Source: Neopestalotiopsis rosae (Eukaryota > Ascomycota > Sordariomycetes > Amphisphaeriales > Sporocadaceae). Taken from it: a stretch of 64,000 nt of DNA. Positions 1 to 11,700 of this stretch are shown here, one piece after another. Below the pieces are notes generated by a model. The model saw only the letters and a program-made list of their open reading frames with translations, was not told the DNA's origin and ran no database searches. A program made the position numbers and the translations under genes. Position 1 is the first letter of the stretch. Each line of letters starts with the position of its first letter. The stretch spans positions 1,488,001 through 1,552,000 of the forward strand of contig JALGAS010000009.1 of assembly GCA_023078685.1 (NCBI GenBank), written 5' to 3'.

Positions 1-1436
1 CCAGCCGGTACATGGGCTTTTGGGATATGGCCGACACAAAGAATTTGACTATTGTGGATACCGACCAAGACGGCTCCAAGAATCGTATCGCACGTCAGTC
101 CATGCAATCGGGACAAGTGTCCAATGCCACCTTGCAACCATAGCCCAGCACCCACACTTGGGCGAGCGCCCAATGGCACGGTCAACCCCGATGCCATGGA
201 CTTCCGTATGATGTCTTCCGTGTTGCAACCTGCCTCGGCAATAACCAAGGCGTTCGAAGGCAGCAGGCCATCTACGCCTGTTTGTGGTGCATCAAGGATG
301 TGCACTTGATCGAAAGCGGACAAATCGACTGCGACAACTTTGGGCCAGATACACTGAGTACTGTGACCCCCACCAATCACCGTAAGGCCAGTTCGGTGCT
401 CTAGAGCCCATTGAACACAGTCTTGCAGTTGTTGGATCGTCTGTGGTCTTACGACAGCGGCAGGAACATGAAGCCGTGCGTCCCGGTTCTTGACCGCGTT
501 CTCCACCAGGGTCATTGATCCTGCCGATGTGAGAGTCTCAAGACTGGTCGTATCTTTGGTGAAAGCTACAACTTCTTGTGGCGCGCTAAAGACGAGAAGA
601 TCGGGATGGTCTTCACTGGTATGGCCCAGGGTGCGACACACGATACGCCATTGCTCTCGGATACTCTTTTCGGCTTCAGCGCTTGACATCGCAAAGCCGG
701 CGATGAAAGCGCTGAACGAATCCAATGATACATCATCGTTCGCCACGCGAACTAACCCATCTGGAAGCAAGGACGTGCGATGGCACACCAAGCCACCAAG
801 ATCTAATGATCCCTCACGGTGAACAACGATAACCATTCCGCCGGTTTGATCATCCGCAAGCATTCCTATCGCCCGCTCAATAATGGTGCGCTTGGACCTC
901 ATACCATACATACTATGGCAGAACAAAACGAGATCAAATTTCTGGTCTTGCTCATCCCTGTGGGTTGTCGTGCTGCTTGCTGGATGACAATTCACCTCGA
1001 ATGGTGCTCTGTGAATGGTGGGCTTGGACTGAAGCTGAGGCAGTGGGTACTCCTCTTCGCGCCCACAGCAGAGCCATTCCTCTAGTCGTGTGGCATATAA
1101 GTTGTTTGGTTTAAATGCAGCGAATTTATTAATCTTAGATCTCATCTCACTGGGAAAGTGACCGAGCACAATCTCTGGGCCCGGGCCGATTTCCAGGGCG
1201 GAGATCTTGGTACGTGAGCCGAAGAGAGTGCTCAACATTTGTGATAATTGCGGAGTGAAGTTCTCGTCTGTCGCCCACTCCGAGGCTCTTGCGAGAAGGT
1301 CGAAACCCGCGACATATTAATTTTCGGACAAGGCCTGCCTTAACGGCGCCGTGAAGTCGTCAGCTCTCTGCCGAAGGGTTTCCTTAAGTACACCGAGAGT
1401 GGCCATATAAGTTGAAGATGTGGTTAGGGAGACCAT
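1..1436 (-). pseudogene. Methyltransferase / FAD-oxidoreductase fusion, partial, with an early in-frame stop
   Basis: The minus strand reads as one long frame from an ATG at 1436 to the window edge (about 478 codons), so the C-terminus lies outside. Around residue 79 is an SAM-binding motif I (LEIGPGPEIVLGHF) and around residue 170 a post-motif DLVLFCHSMYGM, as in class I methyltransferases. From about residue 322 a flavin-binding PCMH domain of the berberine-bridge type begins: HVPAAVVRPQT, then VIGGGHST, whose His is the usual covalent FAD site, then VGAGLWLQGGIGHLSRLHG. The frame is interrupted once, by TAA at 1317-1319 (codon 40), between QALSEN and YVAGFDLLAR. No splice pair removes it cleanly. 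A CAA-to-TAA change would explain it. Translation could restart downstream, but the methyltransferase N-terminus would be lost. Substrate unknown. Domain calls are confident; the broken status rests on one codon. Confidence 0.72.
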
Positions 1437-2313
1437 TTGAGATTGGGCAAAACCGAAACGGTGCATAAGTTAAGATTTGCTTTGATGTCGAGGTACCGAA
1501 GAAAGATGGAACAAAGTTATAAAATATAGTCTTCAAAAGAGCTTCTAAAAAAAGACAGAGAGAGAGAGAGCACTATCTATTTAGTGGATGAACTCAATAA
1601 AGAAGCATACGCCGCAGACTGATTGCCCGTGTCTGTGGACTCGCATATCGGAAACGATAGAGGCGGTCCTCATTTAGGCACACACAACAGCTTCGATGCA
1701 TATGACCAATTACTAGGCATCAATAATTTACTTTATCGCTTCCCTATGCAAATCTGGTTTGTTCGTCCACATTCATTGGGGTAGGTAGTGTGGCGGTGAT
1801 TGAATGGTTTCGCATGCACCCTACCATGGCCAGGCAATAAGATCTCGATCGAATCGGAGTATTTGCTGTGATTCATGGGTGCATGCTTGCTTAATGACAA
1901 CAAATTCAGTACGAGAATTATCATGGTGGGGAGAGAACGCGGCTTCTGTCTATCCGGCGTTACACTAGATGCAGGAGGCCGTCCAATCTGCCGGGTTAAG
2001 ATTGGGCACGATAATGCAGGAGACAACTATTGGTATGAAAAGGATTCACATCGAATCATTCTCTAATTCTCTCTGCCCGAGCCAATTATTGAAGACATGC
2101 GGGAGGCCGTACATAGTTGCATCCAAAAGTTCGTCATTTTGTCCGCTGATGAAAAGTACCTTGTCTGGGGTGATTGAATGTTGATAGAACTGCTGTTTGA
2201 AATGAGCATATAAATCGTAAGCTCATGGTCTGATCGCCCCATACTGTCAAGATGTATCCTATTCGATTCAAGGAAAACGCGTCCAAAACTATCCACAGGT
2301 CAAAACTTGCGTC
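1437..2313. other. Intergenic, divergent promoter region
   Basis: This stretch lies between the divergent fusion gene and the GTP cyclohydrolase gene and probably holds both promoters. A short GA microsatellite lies near 1553-1571. Short open frames on both strands show no recognisable domain and no codon bias, so I call no gene. Confidence 0.5.
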
Positions 2314-3165
2314 ATGTCTGCTGCCTCTACTGCAACAGTTGCGACTACTATCACAGACACCATTCATATGAATGAATGCAACGCCGATGGAAACGGTCAG
2401 TCAAATATTGTATTTCATATGATATCTACAAACTCACAACTACAATTCCTACTAATCTGCGTGTTGCATTCAGAACGCAGCCGACGAGGAGAGACTACTT
2501 CTATGCCATGCGGTCAATCCGTGGTGTCTCCCCAAGCAGATCTCGAGACTGCGATCCGTACAATTCTTTGCCTTATCGGTGAAGACCCAAACCGCGAAGG
2601 ACTGCAAGATACGCCAGCAAGATACGCCAAAGCCCTTATCCATCTCACCAAAGGTTGCTCAGAGAGGGTTGAAGACGTTGTCAACGACGCCATCTTTACT
2701 GTTGATAATAACGACCTCGTCATTGTGCGTGATATCGACATCGCTAGTACTTGCGAACATTATCTATTGCCATTCTTCGGAAAGGTTGGTTAGCTCTTTA
2801 TTTGCTGTAGAAATGGTTTTCTTGCATCTGACTCTGACACAAAACCACTGCGCCAGATGCACATAGGATATATCCCGGACGGTCGCGTGCTTGGTCTGTC
2901 GAAGCTTGTAAGAATTGCACAAGTTTTCTCGTATAGACTACAGATCCAAGAGCGACTCATTAGTCAAGTTGCCGCAGCGATAGAGAAGCTGGTCAGTCCA
3001 ATTGGCGTCGCAGTGATCTCGGAATGTACACACATGTGCATGGTGGCGCGGGGGGTGGAAAAGGCTAGAACTTCTACGCTCAGCCAAAGCATGATCGGTC
3101 TACTGAAGGATGATCCGAAGAAACAGGAACAGTTCTGTAATCTACTCCGGTCCCGCCAAAATTGA
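2314..3165 (+). CDS. FOL2: GTP cyclohydrolase I, divergent paralogue
   Basis: GTP cyclohydrolase I converts GTP to 7,8-dihydroneopterin triphosphate, the first step of folate and tetrahydropterin synthesis. Model: exons 2314-2395, 2474-2784 and 2857-3165, giving 233 residues; introns 2396-2473 and 2785-2856 have good GT-AG ends and CTAAT/CTGAC branch sites. Family signatures are clear: EDPNREGLQDTPARYAKAL, LLPFFGK, then GYIPDGRVLGLSKL, RLQIQERL and HMCMVARGVEKARTST. The zinc site is odd. The canonical CEHH reads CEHY here (C121, E122, H123, Y124), so the second His, a zinc ligand in characterised enzymes, is Tyr. The other Cys ligand is present at C192, exactly 71 residues after C121 as in the bacterial enzyme. 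The site may be impaired, so this may be a redundant or decaying copy. The family call is firm; activity is doubtful. Confidence 0.85.
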
Positions 3166-3171
3166 TAGCAA

Positions 3172-3192
3172 TTTTTTTTTTTTTTTTTTTTT
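3172..3192. repeat. Homopolymer T tract (21 T)
   Basis: An uninterrupted run of 21 thymines starts seven bases after the GTP cyclohydrolase stop codon. On the plus strand it lies in the 3' untranslated region. It could also be a retroposition scar, but no element is visible beside it. Confidence 0.9.
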
Positions 3193-3507
3193 CGCACACT
3201 GGCCACCGATTCTTCAGCGTCAATATGTACTTGCTACGCTTTGCTACCAACATGCACCTTCCAAAAACAAACATGTGCTTGCGCTGGTACTAGGACATTG
3301 GCTACTACTGGCCAATGTCAGCTGGTGTCAACAGCATCCCGATTTTGGCGTCGCGGTTTGACTATGAATCGTCCGTATCGTGATGTGGTAAACTAAGTTT
3401 ACTAACTTTTTTTTCAGTCGTGTTGCTGGTCTGGTGTCCATAGCTCGACCGAGACCAATCATTATCCTCGGGCTGAAGGACAGGCTGCAAAGAAGTGCAA
3501 TGAAAAG

Positions 3508-4160
3508 TCAAAACAACGTAGGCTTTGTAAGTACTCAATATTCTACGTAGTCTTCCCCATCGATGGTCATTATTTCTCCGCAGCTGGCAAGTTTGCCACC
3601 AAATGGACCAGTATGTTTCCGGCTGTAAATCAAATTTCCAAGACTCTTGACCTCTTCGATACTTGTGATAGGGGCCATAGTCTGTGATGGCACCTGTGGT
3701 GGTTGCTGTTGGGGTATCATTTGCATCATCTGTCCCTGGGTTTGGACTTGTACCTGTGCTTGAGCGTGAGCTCGTGATTGAGCTTGGGCTGCCTCTGCCT
3801 GGGCCTGGGCCTGGTGCTGCTGCTGCTGCTGCTGCTGTTGTTGTTGTGTTTGATGTCTCTGTTTCTGTTGGCCACAATGCCTGGCAGCTTCCTGGTTCTT
3901 AACTACCCCGTTGAGGCGAACCATATTTTCCGGCATCATTGCACGACTGTCGGGCGGTACAGTAGCAGGCGGAGGTGTGTGGCTCTGAACATTCGACAAG
4001 CCATGTGCGCTGTGATAACGATCTCGTCGCATCTGGGCAGCCTCAAGCTTACGAATCTTGCGTTGAGTAAGACTGTTGATACGTTCGAGCGGATCGATAC
4101 TTGCCGCGCGGCCGCTTTGGCAGTAGTCGGCCTCTGATGCTGGACGACCTCTGATCTCTA
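3508..4160 (-). CDS. Gln-rich C-terminal segment, probable last exon of the adjacent Zn2Cys6 regulator, with a likely premature TGA
   Basis: Just downstream of the regulator's stop, the minus strand stays open in another frame: a basic helix-like stretch (LTQRKIRKLEAAQMRRDRY), a Pro-rich patch, a poly-Gln/Ala-Gln block (CAG repeats near 3810-3845), then a compact tail ending GPFGGKLASCGEIM and GEDYVEY before TGA at 3535-3537. Reading past this TGA gives VLTKPTLF and another stop at 3508-3510. The tail looks like a conserved motif cut by a CGA-to-TGA change, but I recall that motif only vaguely. The segment has no good start codon before 4032, and its frame runs back into the regulator's last exon, so a frame-correcting intron is plausible; one candidate is a 50-nt gtagta...aaag intron spanning the regulator stop. 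Otherwise it is a separate small Gln-rich protein starting at 4032. Gln-rich tails are typical activation domains, for example in NIT4. Confidence 0.45.
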
Positions 4161-6955
4161 CTACAACAGTCCGAAGCCGGCCTCTTCGAGCAGCCGACCG
4201 GCTGGCAGCATGGGCCGTCCTTGCATGGGAAAAGGCCAGAACAATGGATTCCCGATGCTCTCGGCTGTATGTGTTATGGGTCCAGCGCCCAGTTCTGTCT
4301 CCATCCTGGGATGGGGAGGGCTGACTTGTATCTGATTGGTAGTGTCTCCGGGCGACTTTTGCTCGCTATTTGTGAACAGCGGCCTAGGGCTACTGAAGGC
4401 TGGAGTTTCGGCCGCAGACCCTGGTCCAGGCAGACCGTGCCCCAGATTTGTGGATGCGGTCGTGGTTCCTGTACCCCAGGCGCACATGAAATCATCCTCT
4501 ACGACACTGGGCGCGAAGAAGTTGAGGCTGCTCGTCTGCGGCCTCACAAGTTGATGCAGATTGTCGCTAGACAAGGCGTGCTCGGGTTGGGGGACTTCAA
4601 CTTCGATGTTCCATTTCTTGGCCAAGTACCGCAGAATGTGGAGAGCTTGCTCTGCAAAATGATGACATGGTACCATCTCGGTCAGGTCAGCAATACCTTG
4701 ACTTATTGCCGTGACCGCACGTGAACTCATTTTCGCTGTCGCGGTGCTGGACGGCGACGGTGGCCCTGCCGTACTCGACGACGAGCGTCGTGGTTGAGCA
4801 TAATTTTTAGCCTCTTCAGGGTTGCCCATAGGCCTAAAGCACTCGGAGGAACCAGGTGTGTCGATCAGTGCTGGCGACTGCGAGGCACCCACAGCCAAGT
4901 GCATGATCGTAGCTGTCAGCACAAAATACGGCACGAAAGACGGTGTCCTCCGCAAAGTGTACAGCTGAGAATATGATTTTGACAATCCCTGAATCGCGTC
5001 GGCAGCTTGTGCGCAAACATCGCGAGGCGTCACGCTGGATCCGATGATTCGTAATTTGATAAGCGGTCGGAATAGGAGTAAAATGGCAAAATGGTAGTAC
5101 ATATGCGCGAAGAGCACGGCAGGTGTAAAGTTCGTTCCGAGTCGCAACACCTCGGGTATCCTGTCATACCACGTGAGGTATTGTGTATACGTGTTTAGCA
5201 GATCTCGACTTGTGACTGGTTTGCCCGGCGAATGAAGAACATAGAGTGACTTGTGAACCAGCTCACTCAACTCGCAGAAGCATGTGTAGACGGAGCGCAC
5301 GTTAGACGGCTGCTCGCAGGACCGTTGCAGAGGCGTACCTAATCGATTAGGACCTATTCATATCGACACCGACAAAATATGACAGCAAAGGGGCAGCTTA
5401 CCACTATCTGTGTACGGAACCCATAGGGAAGCCTCGATATCGTCAATGATGGCTGGCTTGGGAGGCAAATGGGGAAAGCAGGAACATTGTGGCAATGACC
5501 CCGTCGCAAGTGACCATGCATGGTCCAGCGCGAAAGCACCCCAGAACGTTGCTGCTTGGACGGCGAGCTCGTCCGTGCCTCCGTCGCCACTCAATCGGTG
5601 CAGACCTAGCTCTATCGCCATGCGCACACTTTGTCGTGCGTAGTACCAACTTTCCGAATCCCTTCCGCAGCTAGCTTCCCTTATTGCCATGATTCCTAAG
5701 GCCTGGATTGTGGTCAGATTGTGGTGGTTGGTTTCTTTGGTAAAGAGTCTCAGCGCCTCTGCAAAGAAATGATCGCCCGAGGTTGTCGGGTCATTGGTAT
5801 TTGTCCGCGTGTTGGGCTGCGTCGAGAATCTGCAGCCAAGGGCAAGAAGGGCGTTGACAAGTATCGGAGAGCAATACCGCGACCGGCCATCGAGAAAGTC
5901 CTTCAAAAAATGCTCCTTGCTTAGCGAAGCAAAAGTGGGATATTCCCAGCAGAAGTACAGAGCAAGTAAATGCTGCACAAGAGAAGAATCTGCCGTAATC
6001 GCTGTCCAGGTGATGGGAGGCGATCTCATTCCCGGCGAATCCAAAGGAACGAGGATCTGGTCCATGCCACAATATCGTCCACTACCGCTGGAAGAGAACT
6101 GATCTAGCACCCATGAGCCAGTCCTGTTTTGCGACGGCGCGTCCGAAATCCAGTTCATGACATCCAGGTGGGAGCTGCTCCGAATTGACTGAGTCTGGCT
6201 ATGTAATGAAAACGCCCAAGGACTGTTGTGATCATAGTCATTGTTCTTTTGGGGGTATTGCGGGTCCATGGACAACGGCCCATATCCGCCCGGAAGAGCC
6301 GGATTGCTACCACCACCCAAGTTCAAGTCGGCAGTAATGCCAGATAGTGGCGGCAGAGTCGGCGGGGAGGCTGCGAGCCCTGAGCGTGGTGAGAAGTTTG
6401 GCAGGGCTCCGCCACCGGATGGAAGAGAGCCTCCAAGCCACTCTGAAATACGCTCTACGCTCTGCCCAGATCGTATCCGGGTGAGCACCTCTTCCCATAG
6501 TTCTGGCTTCGCGAGCGCAGTCAAGACCGAATCGCTCTGGCGCTGTTGCTTTCGAAGCTGCTCAATCTCGCTCCGGAGGTGCTCTTTGGACTGCCTAACC
6601 GGTACTTCGTAAATGCACTCGACTCCTTGGGACTTGCATCTCCCGCATGGTTTGTTTCCGTCGCACTAGATTTCGCAGAACATTGGTCAGACTTTGGGGG
6701 CGTTGCACGCTCACACAAGGCGGCATTATGGGAACTGGCGCATAAAGCAATGGTTCCGGCACAGACCTTGGCTCTCTTTTTACGACATTCGGTACAAGCA
6801 TTAGGCGTCACGGCGCCCAGACCTCTGCGTCTCTTGTTCACGGCAGACTCTGATGGACCGGTACTGCTGGGAGGCGCAGGATGCTTCTCGGATGTTACTA
6901 ATTGAGGCTCTGGACCGGCGCTGACTGAGCGATCTCGTGCTAACCCGCCCTCCAT
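4161..6955 (-). CDS. Zn2Cys6 fungal transcription factor
   Basis: Three exons on the minus strand (6955-6767, 6665-5402, 5338-4161) with introns of 101 and 63 nt and good GT-AG signals give 876 residues. The binuclear zinc cluster is split by intron 1 and is complete when spliced: C54, C57, C64, C70, C73, C80, in the order CTECRKKRAKC then CGRCKSQGVEC. A short coiled-coil linker follows (EHLRSEIEQLRKQQRQ), then a fungal_trans-type domain from about residue 240 (YFCWEYPTFASLSKEHFL, ESWYYARQSVRMAIELGLHR) and a Ser/Pro-rich C-terminus. It should bind CGG-type half-sites as a nuclear regulator; the target pathway cannot be read from the neighbours. The Gln-rich segment next to its stop may belong to it, giving an architecture like nitrate regulator NIT4, though the finger sequence itself is not that of NirA/NIT4. 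Confidence 0.88.
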
Positions 6956-8720
6956 TGGTGGTTCCCACCGTTTAGAATGCTTATATGTAGTAGCGTATAT
7001 TATTTATTTTACTGTCGGGTCTGTTATAGTAGTTTCGTGTCGGGGGCAAGCTGAAGTTGGTACGCGGTCGCATCCAAAATAATGTTGTACAGCTACTGGC
7101 GCAGATTTTCGGCGAGCGCTTGCGGGACGCTCATATGGGACCCGGCAGGTTCGCGGGTGAGAGCGTAGTAATGCCTATCATGGGCGATGCTTGGCTATTC
7201 TCGCGCAAGGCAGGCAACACTCTACCACGGATTTGGGTCGAGAGTACGGCCGCGGGTCGGGCACGATCATAGAGAGACGCGCGACTTGATCCTGAGGAAG
7301 ATTTGTAGATGTCGTGATGCTGGATCGGATGGTAGCTCAGCGCAGAAAGCAGCCGAGTGGAATGGCAGACCTACCGACTTCTAAACTCAAGGTCGAGGTA
7401 CCACTTGCAGAGGAGCGCAAAAGGAATTTCTAGAGACGGGCAGCCGAACACGGGGGTATGTGCGATTCGAGACGAGGAACGACAGACGAGATGAGGTGCA
7501 GCGCGGGTTTTGGGCCACATGGATAATGCTGGGAACCTCCAAGCGCCGCTGAAGCTTAAATAGACAGCCCGGCTGTCCCGAGCAGAGTCGGCATACATAC
7601 GACAAGAAAGGGGATTCGTGTGGTGAATTCGCAACCCTGGGCGTGGCTCGTGGACGTTTTGCGTGATTACCGATATTCGGACACGTCAAATTGGTAAATA
7701 GTGTGTAAGCAGGAATGCACATTTATCTAAAATACTGCTGCCGGGGCATAAACTCGATTTCGATGTCCAGATTTCGACCTAATTGCTTGTGGTAGTTATG
7801 TACAAATATGCTGCCTCGAAAAACCAGGAGAGCTACCGAGCTACCCCTGCCAAAAGCTCTGCCAGGCTGCGTCACTACCTCATTATTTTACCTACTAGGA
7901 ATGATTTCGGGCACCCACCTGGAGGATAGTTAGACGGAAGTCTTAGTTAGCGCGCAAACCCCACGTGTGCAGCTCTTCTCTCGTATAATACCAATATCTG
8001 AAAGCTCCGCTCAGTTATCAGCCAAAGCCTTTGAGACATGAATTGGACCCTTTCAAGAATCCGAGGTAATCACCCAGTCTCACTGACGGTTCCTGAGACG
8101 CGGTCCTGGTGCTGCGCTTCCAAAATCTTCCCTGCCTGAAAGTCCTATCTTGTACCCCAGTCCTTCCCTATTCCCAAGTACAGTCTATATGTACACCTGC
8201 AGTTGGACGGACCACCTGTAGTTGTAAAGCTTGATTCAAAACGAGACAAGCGAGAACGAGCTCGATAGCAAGGGTCCTGACAATGGTCTGTCTGTTTTCA
8301 AGGGTGACCGACCACGGATCGACACCGCGGAGTGGGATCTGGGGATTTCTCCGGCCGCTGGGTTGGACGCTACCCAAGAACCGTCCCTCCATATTGAATG
8401 TAGCCGGACTTGTTGAATGATGCTGAGCGCATCACCGACCCTCGACACGACTGATTCGTCGAATGCGCTTGGTATGACGCTAAATACGGCAGGTGAAACA
8501 CCGCCCCTCCTAGTCGACGAGCTTCATTCTAGCATTGCCAGGAGGTGAATAATCATTTGCATTGAAGGATGTTGGGCAATAGAAAGTGCATTGGACACAT
8601 TTATGTTACTTGTGAAATATGAGAGTATTAAAATATAAGAGTATAATAGAATCCAATCTGTAAGAACGATATGTAAACAGTGCAATACAAGTTATTGATA
8701 ACCTTGGGTCATGCCTTTCC
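6956..8720. other. Intergenic region without a supportable gene
   Basis: This 1.8-kb stretch lies upstream of the regulator and downstream of the giant repeat gene. Several open frames of 60-110 codons exist on both strands (for example near 7371-7722 minus and 7057-7384 plus), but they overlap each other, lack domains and show no intron structure. The part near 8590-8700 is AT-rich and probably holds the giant gene's 3' end. Confidence 0.5.
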
Positions 8721-11700
8721 CTAAGTCGGATTGACACATCTAGCACCGTCGGCGACAGAAGCTCCAGTGCCGACAAGGGTCACTAACGGGGTAGCCACGA
8801 TATTCTGGCCAGAACCAGGGAGCGAAAAGCTATAGACAGTACCAGTATTGGCATCGGCAGCGATGATGGCGTTGTTTTGACTGGAGAAAGCAGACCTGTA
8901 CTGAGCTAAAGGCAAGGACAGTAGGACCGATCCTACAGTTGCCCAAGTATGGGTAGCTCTGTTCCACGCCATAATGTAAGTATTCAGAGTTTGTAGCCCA
9001 GTGCCTGGCGAAATGCCATAAAGATTGTTGCCACCATTGGTGCCCGAGATCCATGCCCAATCTTGGACCAGATGCGCCGGAGCGGCCGAAGTGCCCGAAT
9101 TGACAACCCTGCCAAAGGTAGCAGAGCTAGGAACCAAATCAATTTGTGTCCACCGAGTGTTGGAAGCATCAAGCAGCCAGTACTGTCCGCTCTCGTCAAC
9201 GACACCGGAATTAGCATTAGCGGTCAAGCCGGCTGTAGCGGTAGTCCCAGCAAGGCTCAGCAAAGTGGTGAAAGAGCCATCGGTAGGATTGATTCGGATA
9301 ACAGTTTGTGGGAACGCTCCAACAACGGCATAAAGGAAGCCATCGAAACTGTTGTATCCGAGCGCATCAAGAGTTCCGGCATCGCCTAAGTTATTTCTGA
9401 CTACCGTCGTTGTGGCAGCAGTAACGACATTCAATCCGCTAAAGACAAAATCTTCTCGAACGAGGTTACCGTCAATCACATAATAGGCGGGAGCATCGGC
9501 TGCGCAAGAAGGCGTGACAGTAACCACGACACCTCCGGCGCCTGTTGAGGTACCTGCGACAGTTCCAGTAACTGTGCTCGGGACAACTGTGACGACCACA
9601 CCTCCGGCACCGGAAGAAGTTCCAGCAACGGGTCCAGTAACTGTCTGTGGGACGACAGTGACTGTTACACCTCCGGATCCTGAAGCGGTACCCGCTACTG
9701 GCCCCGTAACTGTGGTGGCAACGACTGTAACGACCACGCCGTTGGGTCCGGACGAAGTTCCAGCTACAGGTCCGGTAACGGTTGAGGGCACCACGGTCAC
9801 GGTAACTCCTCCACTGCCAGTTGCTGTACCGGCAACGGGTCCGGTAACGGTCGTAGGCACCACAGTCACTGTAACGCCTCCATTGGTACCCGTTGCGGTT
9901 CCGGCAACAGGTCCGGTTACGGTTGAGGGCACCACGGTCACGGTAACTCCTCCACTGCCAGTTGCTGTACCGGCAATAGGCCCAGTAACAGTGGTGGCAA
10001 CTAGTGTTACGACCACGCCACTGGCGCCTGAAGAAGTGCCAGCAACAGGACCTGTAGTTACAACCGGGACCACGGTGACTGTGACTGCTCCGTCTGCTCC
10101 AGTAGAGGTCCCAGGAACTGGTCCAGTAACCGTGACGGGGACAATTGTGACAATTACAGCTCCGGGGTTCTGACCATTGGCAGGAATCGTTGTTGTTCCA
10201 GCAACTGGCCCAGTAACCGTAGCGGGCACCAAGGTAACAACCACATTGCCCGAGGATGTTGCACTTCCTGCAACAGGGCCAGTCGTCGTGATTGGGACAA
10301 TCGTTTGAATAATGGTACCTGGTGCTGAACCGCTGCCGGCAATAGTTGTAACTCCGGCCACGCTTCCAGTTGTCGTAATGGGCACCAAGGTGATAATGAC
10401 ACCTCCGGGGTTTCCGCCGCTTGGAAGAATGGTCGATGTGCCAGCGACGGGACCCGAAGTTGTCGTCGGGACCAAGGTAACGACAATACTGCTGACGTCT
10501 GTCAATGTTCCAGCAACGGGGCCAGTCACAAAGGATGTGGGCGTTTGGCCTGGCGTCACTGTCACAACCACGCCATTGGGTCCAGATGAAGTGCCAGCAA
10601 CTGGGCCGGTAACGGTCTGGGGGACCACGGTAACTGTGACACCACCATCAGAAGCCGTCGAGGTTCCGGCCACGGGTCCAGTTACAGTTTGTGGGACAAC
10701 GGTGACAACGATGCCACCATTAGAAGCCGTCGCGGTACCGGCAACAGGGCCAGTAACCGTGCTCGGGACGACAGTCACGACAACGCCACCATCGGAACCC
10801 GTTGAGGTTCCAGCAACTGGGCCGGTGGTGAACACGGGGACAACGGTAACAACAATTACCGGGCCAGCTGTTCCACTAGCCGCAACAGTCGAAGTTCCAG
10901 CAACGGGGCCGGTGACGAATGAAGTGGGAGTAGTGCCAGGGGTAACGGTCACAACAATGGAGGCGCCGTTGGATCCGCTGGCAGGAATTGTCGAGGTACC
11001 AGCGATTGGTCCAGTGACAGTGACTGGGACAACAGTCACTACAATTGAACCAGGGTTGCCACCGCTGGCCGGAACAGTCGAGGTGCCGGCCACGGGACCT
11101 GTAACCAAGGTCGGGACGGCGGTCACGATGATTTGGCCGGGGTTTCCGCCGCTAGCCGGGATCGTTGAAGTTCCTGCAACAGGTCCAACAACAGTGGTTG
11201 GAACAATGGTGACAATTACCTCACCGGGGTTTGCGCCGCTGGGAGCGATCGTCTGAGTTCCCGCAACAGGTCCGGTAACGGTGGCGGCAATCACGGTGAC
11301 AATGACTGATCCGGCATTAGTGCCACTGGCCGCGATTGTGGTAGTTCCAGCAACGGGGCCTGTAACGATGGAGGTGGGCAATGTACCGGGAGTCACAGTC
11401 ACTGTAACTCCTCCATCGGTGCCCGTTGCGGTACCGGCTACGGGACCCGTAACGGTCGAGGGAACAATCGTCACGGTGACGCCACCGGCATTACCGCCGC
11501 TTGGCGGTACAGTAACTGTTCCAGCCACGGGACCAGTGATTGTGACTGGGACCACAGTGACGATGAGGGTAGGTCCAATGCTTCCGCTGCCTGGAATCGT
11601 AGAGGTACCAGTGACTGGACCTGTTACAACAGAAGTAGCAGTAGATCCCGGAGTGACTGTCACAATGACGGATGGAGGGTTTGTACCACTGCCTGAGATT

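Noticed and set aside
1733..2296. Several 60-97 codon frames on both strands before the GTP cyclohydrolase gene
   Set aside because: AT-rich promoter-like sequence with mutually overlapping frames and no recognisable protein.
3362..3877. A 171-codon minus-strand frame over the CAG repeat region
   Set aside because: It reads the Gln repeat in the Ala/Thr frame; the Gln-rich frame has the conserved-looking tail instead.
7371..7722. Two overlapping minus-strand frames of 87 and 111 codons
   Set aside because: They overlap in different frames, have no domain, no signal peptide and no splice structure.
1..8720. A secondary-metabolite cluster (methyltransferase/oxidoreductase, GTP cyclohydrolase, regulator)
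   Set aside because: No polyketide synthase, NRPS, terpene synthase or P450 is present, and two of the genes carry inactivating-looking changes.
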